A DNA stretch of 64,000 nt from contig OY782877.1 of NCBI GenBank assembly GCA_963678445.1, positions 1 to 64,000 of the forward strand, given 5' to 3'. The notes under the pieces were generated by a model that was given only the letters and a program-made list of their open reading frames with translations, ran no database searches and had not been told where the DNA came from. Positions 33,166-42,197 of this stretch are shown in pieces (the stretch's first letter is position 1; every line of letters starts with the position of its first letter). Origin of the DNA: G963678445 sp963678445. Lineage in GTDB: Bacteria; Hydrogenedentota; Hydrogenedentia; Hydrogenedentales; G963678445. The translations under genes were made by a program, and so were the position numbers.

Positions 33166-36123
33166 TTATGTTTCTTCCTGCCGAATACGCAAGGCCTCCA
33201 ATAACGCTTCCGGATCTGCCTTTATATCGACCGTCAGAGTAAGCGCCTCACTTTTTAAACGCGCCTGTCCCGTAATACGTCCGTTCTCCAGCCCTAAAAC
33301 CAAATGAGCGCTGTCAAAAGGTCGTTGTTCATCCTCGCCAATAATTTTTTGCACCACCGCACTTAACGTCTTCCCCTGACTCACCCCCTGCACATACTGC
33401 GATAACAGAATCTGCTCCACCATGTCCCGATTGAGCGAAAAGCCCCCGACTGTACGCAGATTTACCGCCAATTGATGTATCCCCTTATTCGAAAAGCCTA
33501 TTGAAACATCGCCACGCACCCGTCCCGTCAAGACAATAGAGGGCGGTTTGAATTCCTGCGTAAAGGCGGCTAAATCTACATTCCGCACATAGCCACGAAA
33601 TTGTATCGGAAAGCCTGATTCCTTAAACCACCAAGCGGCATTACCCACTACCTGACCATCAAAAACCGACATTTCAATAGTAGAAACACGTAAAAATTCC
33701 GACTCCAATGCAAGAATCCCCGAAATTCTACTAAGCGAAACCCCTCCTGTTCGTATTGAAGCAACTGAAAAATCGCCCTGTCCCAAACACTCCGCCTCCT
33801 TCGAACAGTTCCCTTGATACTGAAGCGCGGCAGTATCAAGTGTCGCCCAATTATCGGGCAAAACCAGTTTTTCAAACGCTCCCTTCGCTGAAAAATCTCC
33901 CATAACCGAAGCTGGCGTTACTACGATCTCTTTTCCTATCCCCGAAAGATGGCCCTGTGCGCGTTGTAAATACCCCTTGGCACATAACGGCTGCAAATCT
34001 GTTTCTAAACGCACTTCAGGCAGGTTTGCCCGCCAAGTACCTGTTTCCGGAGAGGCAAGTACGGCACTTGCATTGGGAATATGCACTGTAGTTCCTTCCC
34101 CCAGCGCGAAAAAAGCCGACTTCACTGAAGCGCTATCCCAGGTAGACGATACAACAAACTCTCCCCCTCCCGTTAGAGGCGTTCCATACGGCAGCCCCAA
34201 ATCACCATAGCCCAATGTATCGCATTCCCAGCTCAGCTTTCCTGAAAAAGGCGCCGTACCTTCCCAGGTGAACGGCATCCTGCCCGAAATCTCTCCCCAT
34301 AACGAAGGCCATTCAAGCCAGCTCCCCAGCTCGGACAAATCGGCATCCAATTGCGCTGTTCCTTGTACATGCAATGGTGTGCGCACAACCTCAAACTGGC
34401 TCAAGGATACTTTCGTAGCGTCTCCTAGGGACACACTTAGCTCTTCTCCAGAAGCCGTGTTCAAGTTCGCTGCAACCTGCAACTCACCACGCAGGCCTAA
34501 TGGCTCAGGTAACTGAAAAACCCCCACCGCTTTCCCTAATCCTCCTACCTGCATCTCAAGATTCAACACATAGGGAGCTTCCGCTTTGGCCTGCTCCCCC
34601 TTAATCGCACCATTGAGCGTAATGAAAGGCAAGGGCAACCTCGCTGCCAGCCACTGTGACGCCCACATCCCAAGCGCCATTTTCTGAAATTGTGCTTCGC
34701 CTTTAAACGAACCCGTTGCTGTACGAGTACCCGATACAAGCAACTGTTGCTGCTTCCACTCCAGATTCGCCAGAATCGACCCAAGCATTTTTTCTTGGTT
34801 TATATCTGTTTCCAACGATAAAATCAGGGGAGCAACACCGTCCGCACTACATTGGAATACCCCCTCCACTTTGTGTTCAGGTGTGGCCCATTCTCCTGCT
34901 ATGCGTCCCTGCACATGGGAACACTGAGGAAAGAAGGTGCGGTAACGTTCCGGCAACAAGGCAACAACCTGTTGCGCCGTCCACGGTCCCAAACGCGCCT
35001 CCACCTCGCCTTTCCCTAACGTTCCCGTACAACGCATCGACCACGCCTGCTGCTGGGCCAGTGTTCCTGAAAGGCTCAAAGAAACATCATCACGGTACTG
35101 CCCTGTTCCAGAAAACGCGACTTCCCCCTGATACCACGGCGCTTGCATTCCCCCCAGACGCAACTGCGCTACACGTACAGAAAGCTCTGCCTGAGTGCTC
35201 TGGGGACTATAGGAAAACGCCCCTTTCTCAAGCACAAATCGCTCAAAACCGACATTATCCTGAGTAAGCGGCTGCAAAAAAAACGTCGAGATGGACGCTT
35301 CCAAACAGCAATCTTCAACCAGTAGTCTCCCTTCTACTTCTGGCAAGCCCCCCTCCCACTGCGCCTCAAATGCACCCTGCGCCCATCCCGGAAAATCTAC
35401 CCTGGCCTGAGCTCCCCCAGAAAAAACATCCCTTTGTTCTCCTGTCACCGCCCAATGCAAGTCAGCTTCCAGATCGCCGATTGTTGCGTGTTGCTCCCCG
35501 GCAGAATCCGTCCAATCCAACTGCGACTGAGAAGCCGTCAACCGCCCTTTTCCTTTTTGCAAAACAGGCAACGTCAGCACCGCATCAAAGGTGTTAAGCC
35601 CAACCTTTCCCCACGGAAAACTCCCTGACACACCCGCCTTTCGAAGCTCCACCTGCTCAGGAATACAGAGCAAGCAGCGTTCCGAAAGCGGCTTGTATTC
35701 CGATGAAACACTTTCCGATTGGAAACGTTGGAAAAAATCGATATTAGTTGCCCCCGTCTCATCTATGTGGAAAAGAAAGCGTGGAGATTCCAGATATAAA
35801 AGCGGAAAGAATCGGTCGCGATATTGCGTCCAATTCCATTGCAAAACCAGCTTATCCGCTTGAGAACAAGGAAGACTTTCAGACGCCCCTAACGCATCAA
35901 CCACACATAGATCAGCCCACACCCCTTTATCACGCTGCAAATGCATGACTCCCCCAAGGTGCAGTCCATACTGCTGCCTGAAGAAGGTTTTCAACCCCCA
36001 TCCCAGAAGCCTGTCTTTGTGAAAACAGATTAAAACAAGTAAAAACAGACAAATAAAGGTAATTGCAATCCATCTAATAAAGGGACGTTTACGGAACTTC
36101 TTTGCTAATCGCCGAATAACCAA
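33166..36123 (-). CDS. AsmA/YdbH-like membrane-anchored giant protein
   Basis: 985 residues. A basic N-terminus and one membrane helix (about 17-37) are followed by a long beta-rich periplasmic part. The C-terminal about 130 residues ('GRVRGDVSIGFSNKGIHQL', 'RDMVEQILLSQYVQG', 'FDSAHLVLGLENGRITGQ') resemble the YdbH branch of the AsmA/TamB superfamily, which forms bridges for phospholipid transfer between inner and outer membranes. It is expected in the envelope, anchored in the inner membrane. The start codon is TTG with a strong GGGGGAG site at six to seven bases. It lies 66 bases downstream of the transglutaminase-like gene, probably in one operon. The family call is by pattern only. Confidence 0.6.
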   Translation of the reverse strand: MVIRRLAKKFRKRPFIRWIAITFICLFLLVLICFHKDRLLGWGLKTFFRQQYGLHLGGVMHLQRDKGVWADLCVVDALGASESLPCSQADKLVLQWNWTQYRDRFFPLLYLESPRFLFHIDETGATNIDFFQRFQSESVSSEYKPLSERCLLCIPEQVELRKAGVSGSFPWGKVGLNTFDAVLTLPVLQKGKGRLTASQSQLDWTDSAGEQHATIGDLEADLHWAVTGEQRDVFSGGAQARVDFPGWAQGAFEAQWEGGLPEVEGRLLVEDCCLEASISTFFLQPLTQDNVGFERFVLEKGAFSYSPQSTQAELSVRVAQLRLGGMQAPWYQGEVAFSGTGQYRDDVSLSLSGTLAQQQAWSMRCTGTLGKGEVEARLGPWTAQQVVALLPERYRTFFPQCSHVQGRIAGEWATPEHKVEGVFQCSADGVAPLILSLETDINQEKMLGSILANLEWKQQQLLVSGTRTATGSFKGEAQFQKMALGMWASQWLAARLPLPFITLNGAIKGEQAKAEAPYVLNLEMQVGGLGKAVGVFQLPEPLGLRGELQVAANLNTASGEELSVSLGDATKVSLSQFEVVRTPLHVQGTAQLDADLSELGSWLEWPSLWGEISGRMPFTWEGTAPFSGKLSWECDTLGYGDLGLPYGTPLTGGGEFVVSSTWDSASVKSAFFALGEGTTVHIPNASAVLASPETGTWRANLPEVRLETDLQPLCAKGYLQRAQGHLSGIGKEIVVTPASVMGDFSAKGAFEKLVLPDNWATLDTAALQYQGNCSKEAECLGQGDFSVASIRTGGVSLSRISGILALESEFLRVSTIEMSVFDGQVVGNAAWWFKESGFPIQFRGYVRNVDLAAFTQEFKPPSIVLTGRVRGDVSIGFSNKGIHQLAVNLRTVGGFSLNRDMVEQILLSQYVQGVSQGKTLSAVVQKIIGEDEQRPFDSAHLVLGLENGRITGQARLKSEALTLTVDIKADPEALLEALRIRQEET

Positions 36124-36189
36124 AGCCAGCTCCCCCCGTTTTCATCCCAGTATTCTGTCATGCAGTAGGCATCCAGGAAACACAAGGAA

Positions 36190-37980
36190 TCAACTACCAG
36201 CGGCTTCAGAGGTTGTCTCTGTATCTGGCGAAGCAGGCAGGCTTTCATCTGCAGGAGCCCCCTGAACCGTTACGTCTTCTACAATTTGTTTCTGCATGTT
36301 TTCAGCACCTGATTGCTGCTCCACCTCCACTGCTTCACTCGCTTCAGACTCCGACACAGTTTCCTCGACCTGCGCTGACGACACCGCCGCTGGCAACTCT
36401 TCCACGGGTTCTGCCGCCTCTGCTGCCCCTTGCTCTGAGCCCGACTCCTCCTCGACCTGCTTCTGCTCTGGTGACTGGTCTGTAACCTCTTCAGCACCTT
36501 CCTCCGACACCGACTCCTCGACCTGCGCTGGTGTTTCCTCCGACTGGGGTGCGGGGATATCAAGCACTTCTATCTTCAGGTTGCCGATTACGGGAATCAA
36601 ACGGGTTTGATGGAATAGGTCGCCCTCTGCCAGTTTGATGTGGGTTACATCGGCAATCGGCTGATCAAAGGTTGGATCGACGTCAATCCATTTTCCTACC
36701 CAAACCTTGGCCCATTGGTGAAAATAAAAGCCGGGCTGCACGCCTTCAACATAGATAAGACCGGCTACTTCCCGGGCAGGTAACCCCGCAGCACGGGCCA
36801 ACCCAATAAATAAAACGCTATGTTCCGTACAATCCCCTTCTAAACTGTCCAATACCTCTAAGGCGTTCGAAAGGCGTGCTGAAAAGGTACTACGCATATT
36901 GTCGTGTACCCACGCACATAATGTATTGGAAATAGTTAATGCATCTTTTTCATCCCCGACAATCTCTTTGGCTTTTTCCTGCAATTTTGGATTATCGGAT
37001 TGGATAAACACGGTGGGTTCCAACCATTGCTTGACGGACTCTTCGGTTATAGGAATGGAAACCGATGGAAATCCTTCTAAATGCACGCGTGTACTCACGA
37101 AATGAAATGCATCGCCTTGCAGCTCAATGTGTTGATGGGCGTCGTTTAATATATTTTCCTGTTTCAACGGTCCGCGCAATAACAATTCCAACGATTCGCG
37201 GTTACGGGGACGTGCAATGGGTTTATCCACCAAAGCAGCGTTGGAGACGATGACATCGTTTTTGTAATCGACATCTTTGGCGTCTTTTTCCGGTTCTACC
37301 CGCATGGTAATAATGCCGGCCACCACATCTTCCAGCGTAGTACCGTCCTCCGCCACATAGGAAACCGATTCCAGTCCCATCAAATCAAGCGAAGTTTCCA
37401 CCTGGTAAACCTTTGTTACTACGCCATCCAGCACTCGTTCCTCCATACCGGCAATACGGCTTACCCCGGCAATCTCTTTCTGATACATTGGTTCAAAAAT
37501 GCTGAATTGCAATGTATCACCAATTTGAGGCTTCCCCTGCACCCATTGGGCGTGCTTCAGGGCATCCCTCAGCGATTCACTGGGTTTGGGTAAGGTTACT
37601 TCGCTGCTGTTACCGCTTACCACACTGATTAGCGAAAGCGTGTCGCCATTCACGGTCGCATTAAATTCGGAAGCGCCGGATAAATCAGTTACCCGGGAGA
37701 TAATCGTCTTCAAGTCTCCGCTTGGCAGATAGGTCCGTTCGGTAAAAATATGCATGTCCTGTTTGACGCCGGCCATACTCAATTGAAAATGCGCATCTTC
37801 CACCAAAACTACCTCCCCAGCATCATTCTTGCGTGTGGCGTTCAGGGCATACCCCGCTTTTTCCCCATTGAGATACAGGCCGTACCATGTTTCACCCAGT
37901 AAGGCGTCGACATTCAACTCCTGGGCCACCAGCAATCGTGAAAAAATCAAAATACCCGCCATAATAAGTGCTTTCTTCAT
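36190..37980 (-). CDS. Secreted transglutaminase-like protein with Glu-rich tail
   Basis: 596 residues. A signal peptide ('MKKALIMAGILIFSRLLVAQ') is followed by about 270 residues of beta-rich sequence and then a transglutaminase-like cysteine protease fold: 'NTLCAWVHDNMRSTF', catalytic Cys in 'LEGDCTEHSVLFIGLARAAG', 'LPAREVAGLIYVEG', catalytic His in 'FYFHQWAKVWVGKWIDVDPT' and Asp in the same stretch. The last about 120 residues are a low-complexity Glu/Ala/Ser tail that may be surface-exposed. Bacterial members cleave or cross-link proteins; the substrate is unknown. ATG 37980 gives the signal peptide directly; an open extension to 38043 is rejected. First gene of a minus-strand run. Confidence 0.85.
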   Translation of the reverse strand: MKKALIMAGILIFSRLLVAQELNVDALLGETWYGLYLNGEKAGYALNATRKNDAGEVVLVEDAHFQLSMAGVKQDMHIFTERTYLPSGDLKTIISRVTDLSGASEFNATVNGDTLSLISVVSGNSSEVTLPKPSESLRDALKHAQWVQGKPQIGDTLQFSIFEPMYQKEIAGVSRIAGMEERVLDGVVTKVYQVETSLDLMGLESVSYVAEDGTTLEDVVAGIITMRVEPEKDAKDVDYKNDVIVSNAALVDKPIARPRNRESLELLLRGPLKQENILNDAHQHIELQGDAFHFVSTRVHLEGFPSVSIPITEESVKQWLEPTVFIQSDNPKLQEKAKEIVGDEKDALTISNTLCAWVHDNMRSTFSARLSNALEVLDSLEGDCTEHSVLFIGLARAAGLPAREVAGLIYVEGVQPGFYFHQWAKVWVGKWIDVDPTFDQPIADVTHIKLAEGDLFHQTRLIPVIGNLKIEVLDIPAPQSEETPAQVEESVSEEGAEEVTDQSPEQKQVEEESGSEQGAAEAAEPVEELPAAVSSAQVEETVSESEASEAVEVEQQSGAENMQKQIVEDVTVQGAPADESLPASPDTETTSEAAGS

Positions 37981-38228
37981 TCTTTTGCCTTTCTCAATGA
38001 CACACTGTAATTCAAGAGCACAACGAGATAGACAACGCCGCACACAATTAGAATGAGCGCTAGCCGATCTCGACGCCTTCCTCGTTTCACTTGCTGTGAA
38101 AACGTAGTCTACCCGATTTGTGCAGAAAAAAAAATGTCCCTCACTGCCAAATCAACAAAATAAAACAATAATGTTTTCTTCTCTTAACGTTTATAGTTTT
38201 TCTTTCTGCGAAAAATGAAAATACTTCC

Positions 38229-38256
38229 TTGCATGCGCTTTCTGTGTCATTATACA
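38229..38256 (+). promoter_or_regulatory. Candidate promoter of ugd
   Basis: TTGCAT (38229-38234), 16-base spacer, TATACA (38251-38256), 88 bases before the ugd start. The rest of the 363-bp divergent gap is A/T-rich without other recognisable features. Confidence 0.4.
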
Positions 38257-38343
38257 GTGTGGCCGTTGGGAGTATTGCAGACTGCATCCTTATGCTGAAA
38301 TTGGGTGCAGAAAACCAGGTTTTTTCTAACAAAGGAAATAACG

Positions 38344-39714
38344 ATGAAACTGGCGGTTATTGGGACAGGGTATGTGGGGCTGGTCAGCGGGGCCTGCTTC
38401 AGTGATTTGGGACATGATGTGGTTTGTGCCGATATTGATGCGGAAAAAATCGCGGCGTTGAATGCGGGCAGAATACCGATTTATGAACCGGGCCTGGAAG
38501 AATTGGTAGAACAGAACCGGGAACAGGAGCGCCTCTCATTTACAACAGATGTACAGGAAGCGATTGAGAATGCGCTGGTCATCTTCGTTGCTGTGGGTAC
38601 GCCGCCACGGGAAGATGGTACGGCGGATCTAAGCTATGTGTTTTCGGTCGCCCGTTCCATTGGCCAGTACATGAACGCTTATAAGGTAATTGTGGATAAA
38701 TCGACGGTGCCGGTGGGGACAGCGCGCAAGGTGCGTCAGATCATTGAGGAAACTTTAGCGGAACGCGGCGCTCGTCACGAATTTGATGTTGTCTCTAACC
38801 CGGAGTTCTTAAAAGAGGGTGCTGCGATTAAAGATTTTATGAATCCCGATCGCGTTGTTATCGGGGGAGACAATGTGCGCACGCTGGTGCTCATGGAGGA
38901 ATTGTACTCGCATTTTGCGCGTAATGGTCGCCCTATCCTGAAGATGTCGACCGAGTCGGCAGAAATGACCAAGTATGCGGCTAACGCTATGTTGGCAACC
39001 AAGATTTCGTTTATCAACGAAATTGCCAATATTTGCGAGGAGGTGGGCGCCAATGTAGACGATGTGCGTCAGGGTATCGGTTCGGACAGTCGTATTGGCT
39101 ATCGCTTTATCTTTCCCGGTATCGGGTATGGCGGTTCATGCTTTCCCAAAGATGTGAAAGCGTTAATCCAAACTGCACGGGCAGTGGGTTTCACAACACA
39201 ACTACTCAATGCCGTGGATGATATCAATGAGTCACAGAAACTAACGTTGCTCAACAAAATGCGCACGTATTACCGAGATAACTTCGAAGGCAAACGATTC
39301 GCCTTGTGGGGCCTGGCGTTTAAACCGGAAACTGATGATGTGCGTGAAGCCCCGGCCCTAGTCATGGCCAAGGGATTGCTGGAAGCAGGAGCAACGGTTT
39401 GTGCCTACGATCCAAAGGCAAAGGAGGAAACGGAAAAACTCTTGGGCCAGTATGAACGGTTGCACTTTGTTGAAAAACATCTGGATGCGCTAAAAAATTG
39501 TGATGCGTTGATCGTCGCAACGGAATGGAAATTCTTCCGTAATGTAGATATGAAACGCCTCAAAAACGCCTTGAAAACGCCCGTAGTCTTTGACGGACGC
39601 AATGTGTACACGCCAGAGTTGATGGCAGAGGAAGGTTTCGATTATTTTTCAATTGGTCGGGAACCGGTTCTATGTCACTCGAAAACAGATCCGCCCGCTG
39701 ATAGCATTTTGTAA
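38344..39714 (+). CDS. ugd: UDP-glucose 6-dehydrogenase
   Basis: 456 residues. It oxidises UDP-glucose to UDP-glucuronate, a precursor for uronate-containing polysaccharides. Seen: NAD fold 'VIGTGYVGLVSGACFSDLGH', 'VAVGTPPREDGTADLSYV', 'VDKSTVPVGTARKV', 'SNPEFLKEGAAIKDFMNPDR', 'MTKYAANAMLATKISFINE', catalytic Cys in 'GIGYGGSCFPKDVKAL', and 'LWGLAFKPETDDVREAP'. All family blocks are intact. ATG 38344 follows AAAGGAAATAAC; a GTG 39 bases earlier is rejected. It stands alone, with its own promoter and a downstream terminator. Confidence 0.95.
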   Translation: MKLAVIGTGYVGLVSGACFSDLGHDVVCADIDAEKIAALNAGRIPIYEPGLEELVEQNREQERLSFTTDVQEAIENALVIFVAVGTPPREDGTADLSYVFSVARSIGQYMNAYKVIVDKSTVPVGTARKVRQIIEETLAERGARHEFDVVSNPEFLKEGAAIKDFMNPDRVVIGGDNVRTLVLMEELYSHFARNGRPILKMSTESAEMTKYAANAMLATKISFINEIANICEEVGANVDDVRQGIGSDSRIGYRFIFPGIGYGGSCFPKDVKALIQTARAVGFTTQLLNAVDDINESQKLTLLNKMRTYYRDNFEGKRFALWGLAFKPETDDVREAPALVMAKGLLEAGATVCAYDPKAKEETEKLLGQYERLHFVEKHLDALKNCDALIVATEWKFFRNVDMKRLKNALKTPVVFDGRNVYTPELMAEEGFDYFSIGREPVLCHSKTDPPADSIL

Positions 39715-39851
39715 GCAGTCCGGTGACAGTAAAAAATCCTTACGTATCCAGAAAACTATCGTCACCATCTGCGAATCGTCCAGGAAGAATAACGCGGTTA
39801 TAACCAAATAATACCGAAGCAAAACACCTTTAAACAGTTTTTTGGGCTTGG

Positions 39852-39892
39852 CATCGGTCCCTATCTGAATTTCTTTTGGATAGGGACCGATG
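39852..39892 (+). terminator. Terminator-like hairpin after ugd
   Basis: CATCGGTCCCTATC pairs perfectly (14 bp) with GATAGGGACCGATG around a 13-base loop, followed by TATTTTCT. It is 137 bases after the stop codon. Confidence 0.65.
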
Positions 39893-39961
39893 TATTTTCT
39901 ACTTGAACGCAGCCTTGCCCCCGCTCTATAACACAACCGAAATGAATGGAGCTTTTATACT

Positions 39962-41755
39962 ATGCAATACGTATTGACTCCCCTTGAGGAGTATCAAAAA
40001 CGACAACAGTTTTTTGAAAACCATCGTAAGCGTTATGAGCAATACGATACCCATTGCGCTAATATTCGCCTAGTCCTTTTCCTAAGTGGAGTATTCCTTT
40101 GCTTCCTAGGGCTACGCAACAACAACATATCCCTTTATTGGACACTCATACCTGCCGCCCTGTTCTTTATTCTGATCATCCTCCATGATCGCGTGTTACG
40201 ACAGAAAAAGCGCTACTCCTTGCTTAGCAATTACTATATAAAAGGACTTAAACGACTCCATGAGGAATGGGCGGGACAAGGGGAGTCGGGCAAGAATGTA
40301 GAACCGGAAGACCACCCCGCAGCACACGATCTGGATGTCTTTGGGACCGGTTCTCTGTTCGAACGCCTGTGCACCGCACGCACGGTAACCGGACAACAAA
40401 CCCTAGCAGATTGGCTATGTACGCCCATCGATGCACAAACCATACGGCAACGGCAAGAGGCAGTACGCGAACTGGCGCCCTTACTAGAATTACGGGAAAA
40501 TCTTGCATTACTCGGCACCAATATAAAAAAAGGTGTACATCCAAAACTGCTACATCAATGGAGAAAGCGCCCCGGCGATATCCCTACCCAAAAAACGCGT
40601 TTCGCCATCCACTTCCTTAGCGCATCCAACCTGCTTACGCTGATTATCGGTATTGCTACTGGCTTCCTGGCCCCATTTATCCTTAGTCTGCTGTGTGGCG
40701 TTCTACTTCTCGCGGCCACCCACAAAAAAAACATGGCGGTACTAAAAGAACTCGATGAACCCATGCGCGAAATCAACCTGCTGCTAGGTCTGATTCAACA
40801 GCTTGAAAATCGACCTTTCAAGACACCCCTGCTCCAACAGTGGCAACAGACACTACGCAGTAAAGGGCAATCTGCAGCCAGCGCTATAGGACACCTTGAT
40901 CGACTGTATCGGCTTGCAGAGCTGCCCCGCAATCAGCTCTTTATGCCCGTCGCGCTATGTCTGCTCTGGCCGCTACGTTTCCGTTGCCACCTCGAAACAT
41001 GGCGTGCGACCTGGGGACCGGCTTTAGCCAGTTGGCTTGAAGCCGCTGGCAATCTGGAAGCCCTCTGTGCCGTTGCTGGCTACGCATTTGAAAATCCCAA
41101 AGCTACCTACCCGGAAATCCTTGAGGGACCACCGCTTCTCAACGCAATACAACTCGGCCACCCCCTTCTGCCCCAAAAAACATGTGTGTGTAATGATGTC
41201 TCGCTCAACCAAGAGTGTCCCGCATGGATTGTCAGCGGTTCCAACATGTCCGGAAAAAGTACCTTCCTGCGCACCATCGGCATCAGCCTCATCCTCGTTC
41301 GTACTGGCGCCCCAGTACGCGCACAACAGCTTCAAACAACCCCTATGGCCATCGCCGCCACGCTGCGCATACACGACTCTATCCAACGGGGAGCATCTCG
41401 TTTCTTCGCCGAGATCACCCGATTGAAAATGGCTATGGATATTGCCGATGGCCCTTTCCCACTTCTCTTTCTGTGCGACGAAATCCTGCACGGCACCAAC
41501 TCCCACGATCGCGCCATTGGCGCAGAAGCTATCGTGCGTGCTTTTATCAAAAAAAATGCACTAGGCCTCATTACCACCCACGATCTGAGTATCACCCAAT
41601 TTGCACAGGCGCTTCACCCTAAAGTGCGTAACGTACACTTTGCCGATCACTTTGATAAGGGAACTTTGGACTTCGACTACACCCTGCACGATGGTGTTGT
41701 CGAACACAGCAATGCCCTGAATCTCATGCGAAGTGTCGGATTATGTATAGAGTGA
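39962..41755 (+). CDS. Membrane-anchored MutS-like ATPase
   Basis: 597 residues. Two hydrophobic pairs (about 36-72 and 220-260) anchor the N-terminal half in the membrane, a feature absent from MutS and MutS2. The C-terminal about 200 residues are the MutS ABC-type ATPase: Walker A 'VSGSNMSGKSTFLRTIG', 'ASRFFAEITRLKMAM', Walker B 'LLFLCDEILHGTNSHDR' and 'GLITTHDLSI'. There is no mismatch-recognition domain. Such membrane MutS-like proteins occur in several phyla and their role is unknown. The ATG at 39962 has GGAG at 11 bases. Confidence 0.82.
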   Translation: MQYVLTPLEEYQKRQQFFENHRKRYEQYDTHCANIRLVLFLSGVFLCFLGLRNNNISLYWTLIPAALFFILIILHDRVLRQKKRYSLLSNYYIKGLKRLHEEWAGQGESGKNVEPEDHPAAHDLDVFGTGSLFERLCTARTVTGQQTLADWLCTPIDAQTIRQRQEAVRELAPLLELRENLALLGTNIKKGVHPKLLHQWRKRPGDIPTQKTRFAIHFLSASNLLTLIIGIATGFLAPFILSLLCGVLLLAATHKKNMAVLKELDEPMREINLLLGLIQQLENRPFKTPLLQQWQQTLRSKGQSAASAIGHLDRLYRLAELPRNQLFMPVALCLLWPLRFRCHLETWRATWGPALASWLEAAGNLEALCAVAGYAFENPKATYPEILEGPPLLNAIQLGHPLLPQKTCVCNDVSLNQECPAWIVSGSNMSGKSTFLRTIGISLILVRTGAPVRAQQLQTTPMAIAATLRIHDSIQRGASRFFAEITRLKMAMDIADGPFPLLFLCDEILHGTNSHDRAIGAEAIVRAFIKKNALGLITTHDLSITQFAQALHPKVRNVHFADHFDKGTLDFDYTLHDGVVEHSNALNLMRSVGLCIE

Positions 41756-41797
41756 TTTTTCTACAATTCAATACCTACTCACTTTCACTCGCTCTCT

Positions 41798-41902
41798 ACT
41801 AAAGTGATCCGGCCCCCCTAATCAAGAGGTCTACGCCGTGGATTCCTGTCCAATGCAAAAAACGTTTTTTTATAACAAGTATCTTCAAAGTCAGCCACTA
41901 AC
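41798..41902 (+). repeat. Dispersed ~100-bp intergenic repeat, copy 7 (direct, diverged)
   Basis: CTAAAGTGATCCGG, ATCAAGAGGTCTACG, AACGTTTTTTTATAACAAG and AGTCAGCCACTAAC follow the family order, but the proximal hairpin is degraded. It begins 43 bases after the MutS-like stop codon. Confidence 0.6.
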
Positions 41903-42013
41903 CAGAAAAAATTTTGCATTCAGCAACAGCGCAATCATGTAGGGTTTATCATCGTAGTAAGATTTCATCCTTTGCACATTAAATCCCCACATGAAAAAAC
42001 AATCTTCGCAAAC

Positions 42014-42060
42014 TTGACATATTGCTAAACTTGACGCTACTGTAGTGTCTGCATTATTCT
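42014..42060 (+). promoter_or_regulatory. Overlapping promoter elements for the SGNH hydrolase gene
   Basis: TTGACA (42014-42019) and TTGACG (42031-42036) lie 17 bases apart, with TACTGT (42038-42043) and TATTCT (42055-42060) at 18 bases from each. Two overlapping start sites are possible; the leader would be about 130 bases long. Confidence 0.45.
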
Positions 42061-42197
42061 AGAGGTGCATTGGAATTCTGCAGGTGGGGAGCGTGTCTTG
42101 GGCTGCATAGTACTTATTATGTGTAAATATAAAAGGCTATCTCCCTTTGTAGGGTTCCGGAATTAATCATCAACTATTTAAAAAGGAGAGTCGAATA

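Noticed and set aside
34716..35267. 183-codon + strand frame inside the YdbH-like gene
   Set aside because: Pro-rich, no ribosome-binding site, and the minus-strand gene is continuous with family-like sequence.
39715..39961. Another copy of the dispersed repeat after ugd
   Set aside because: Only a short GTCCGGTGAC-like match is present; the main structure is a terminator hairpin.
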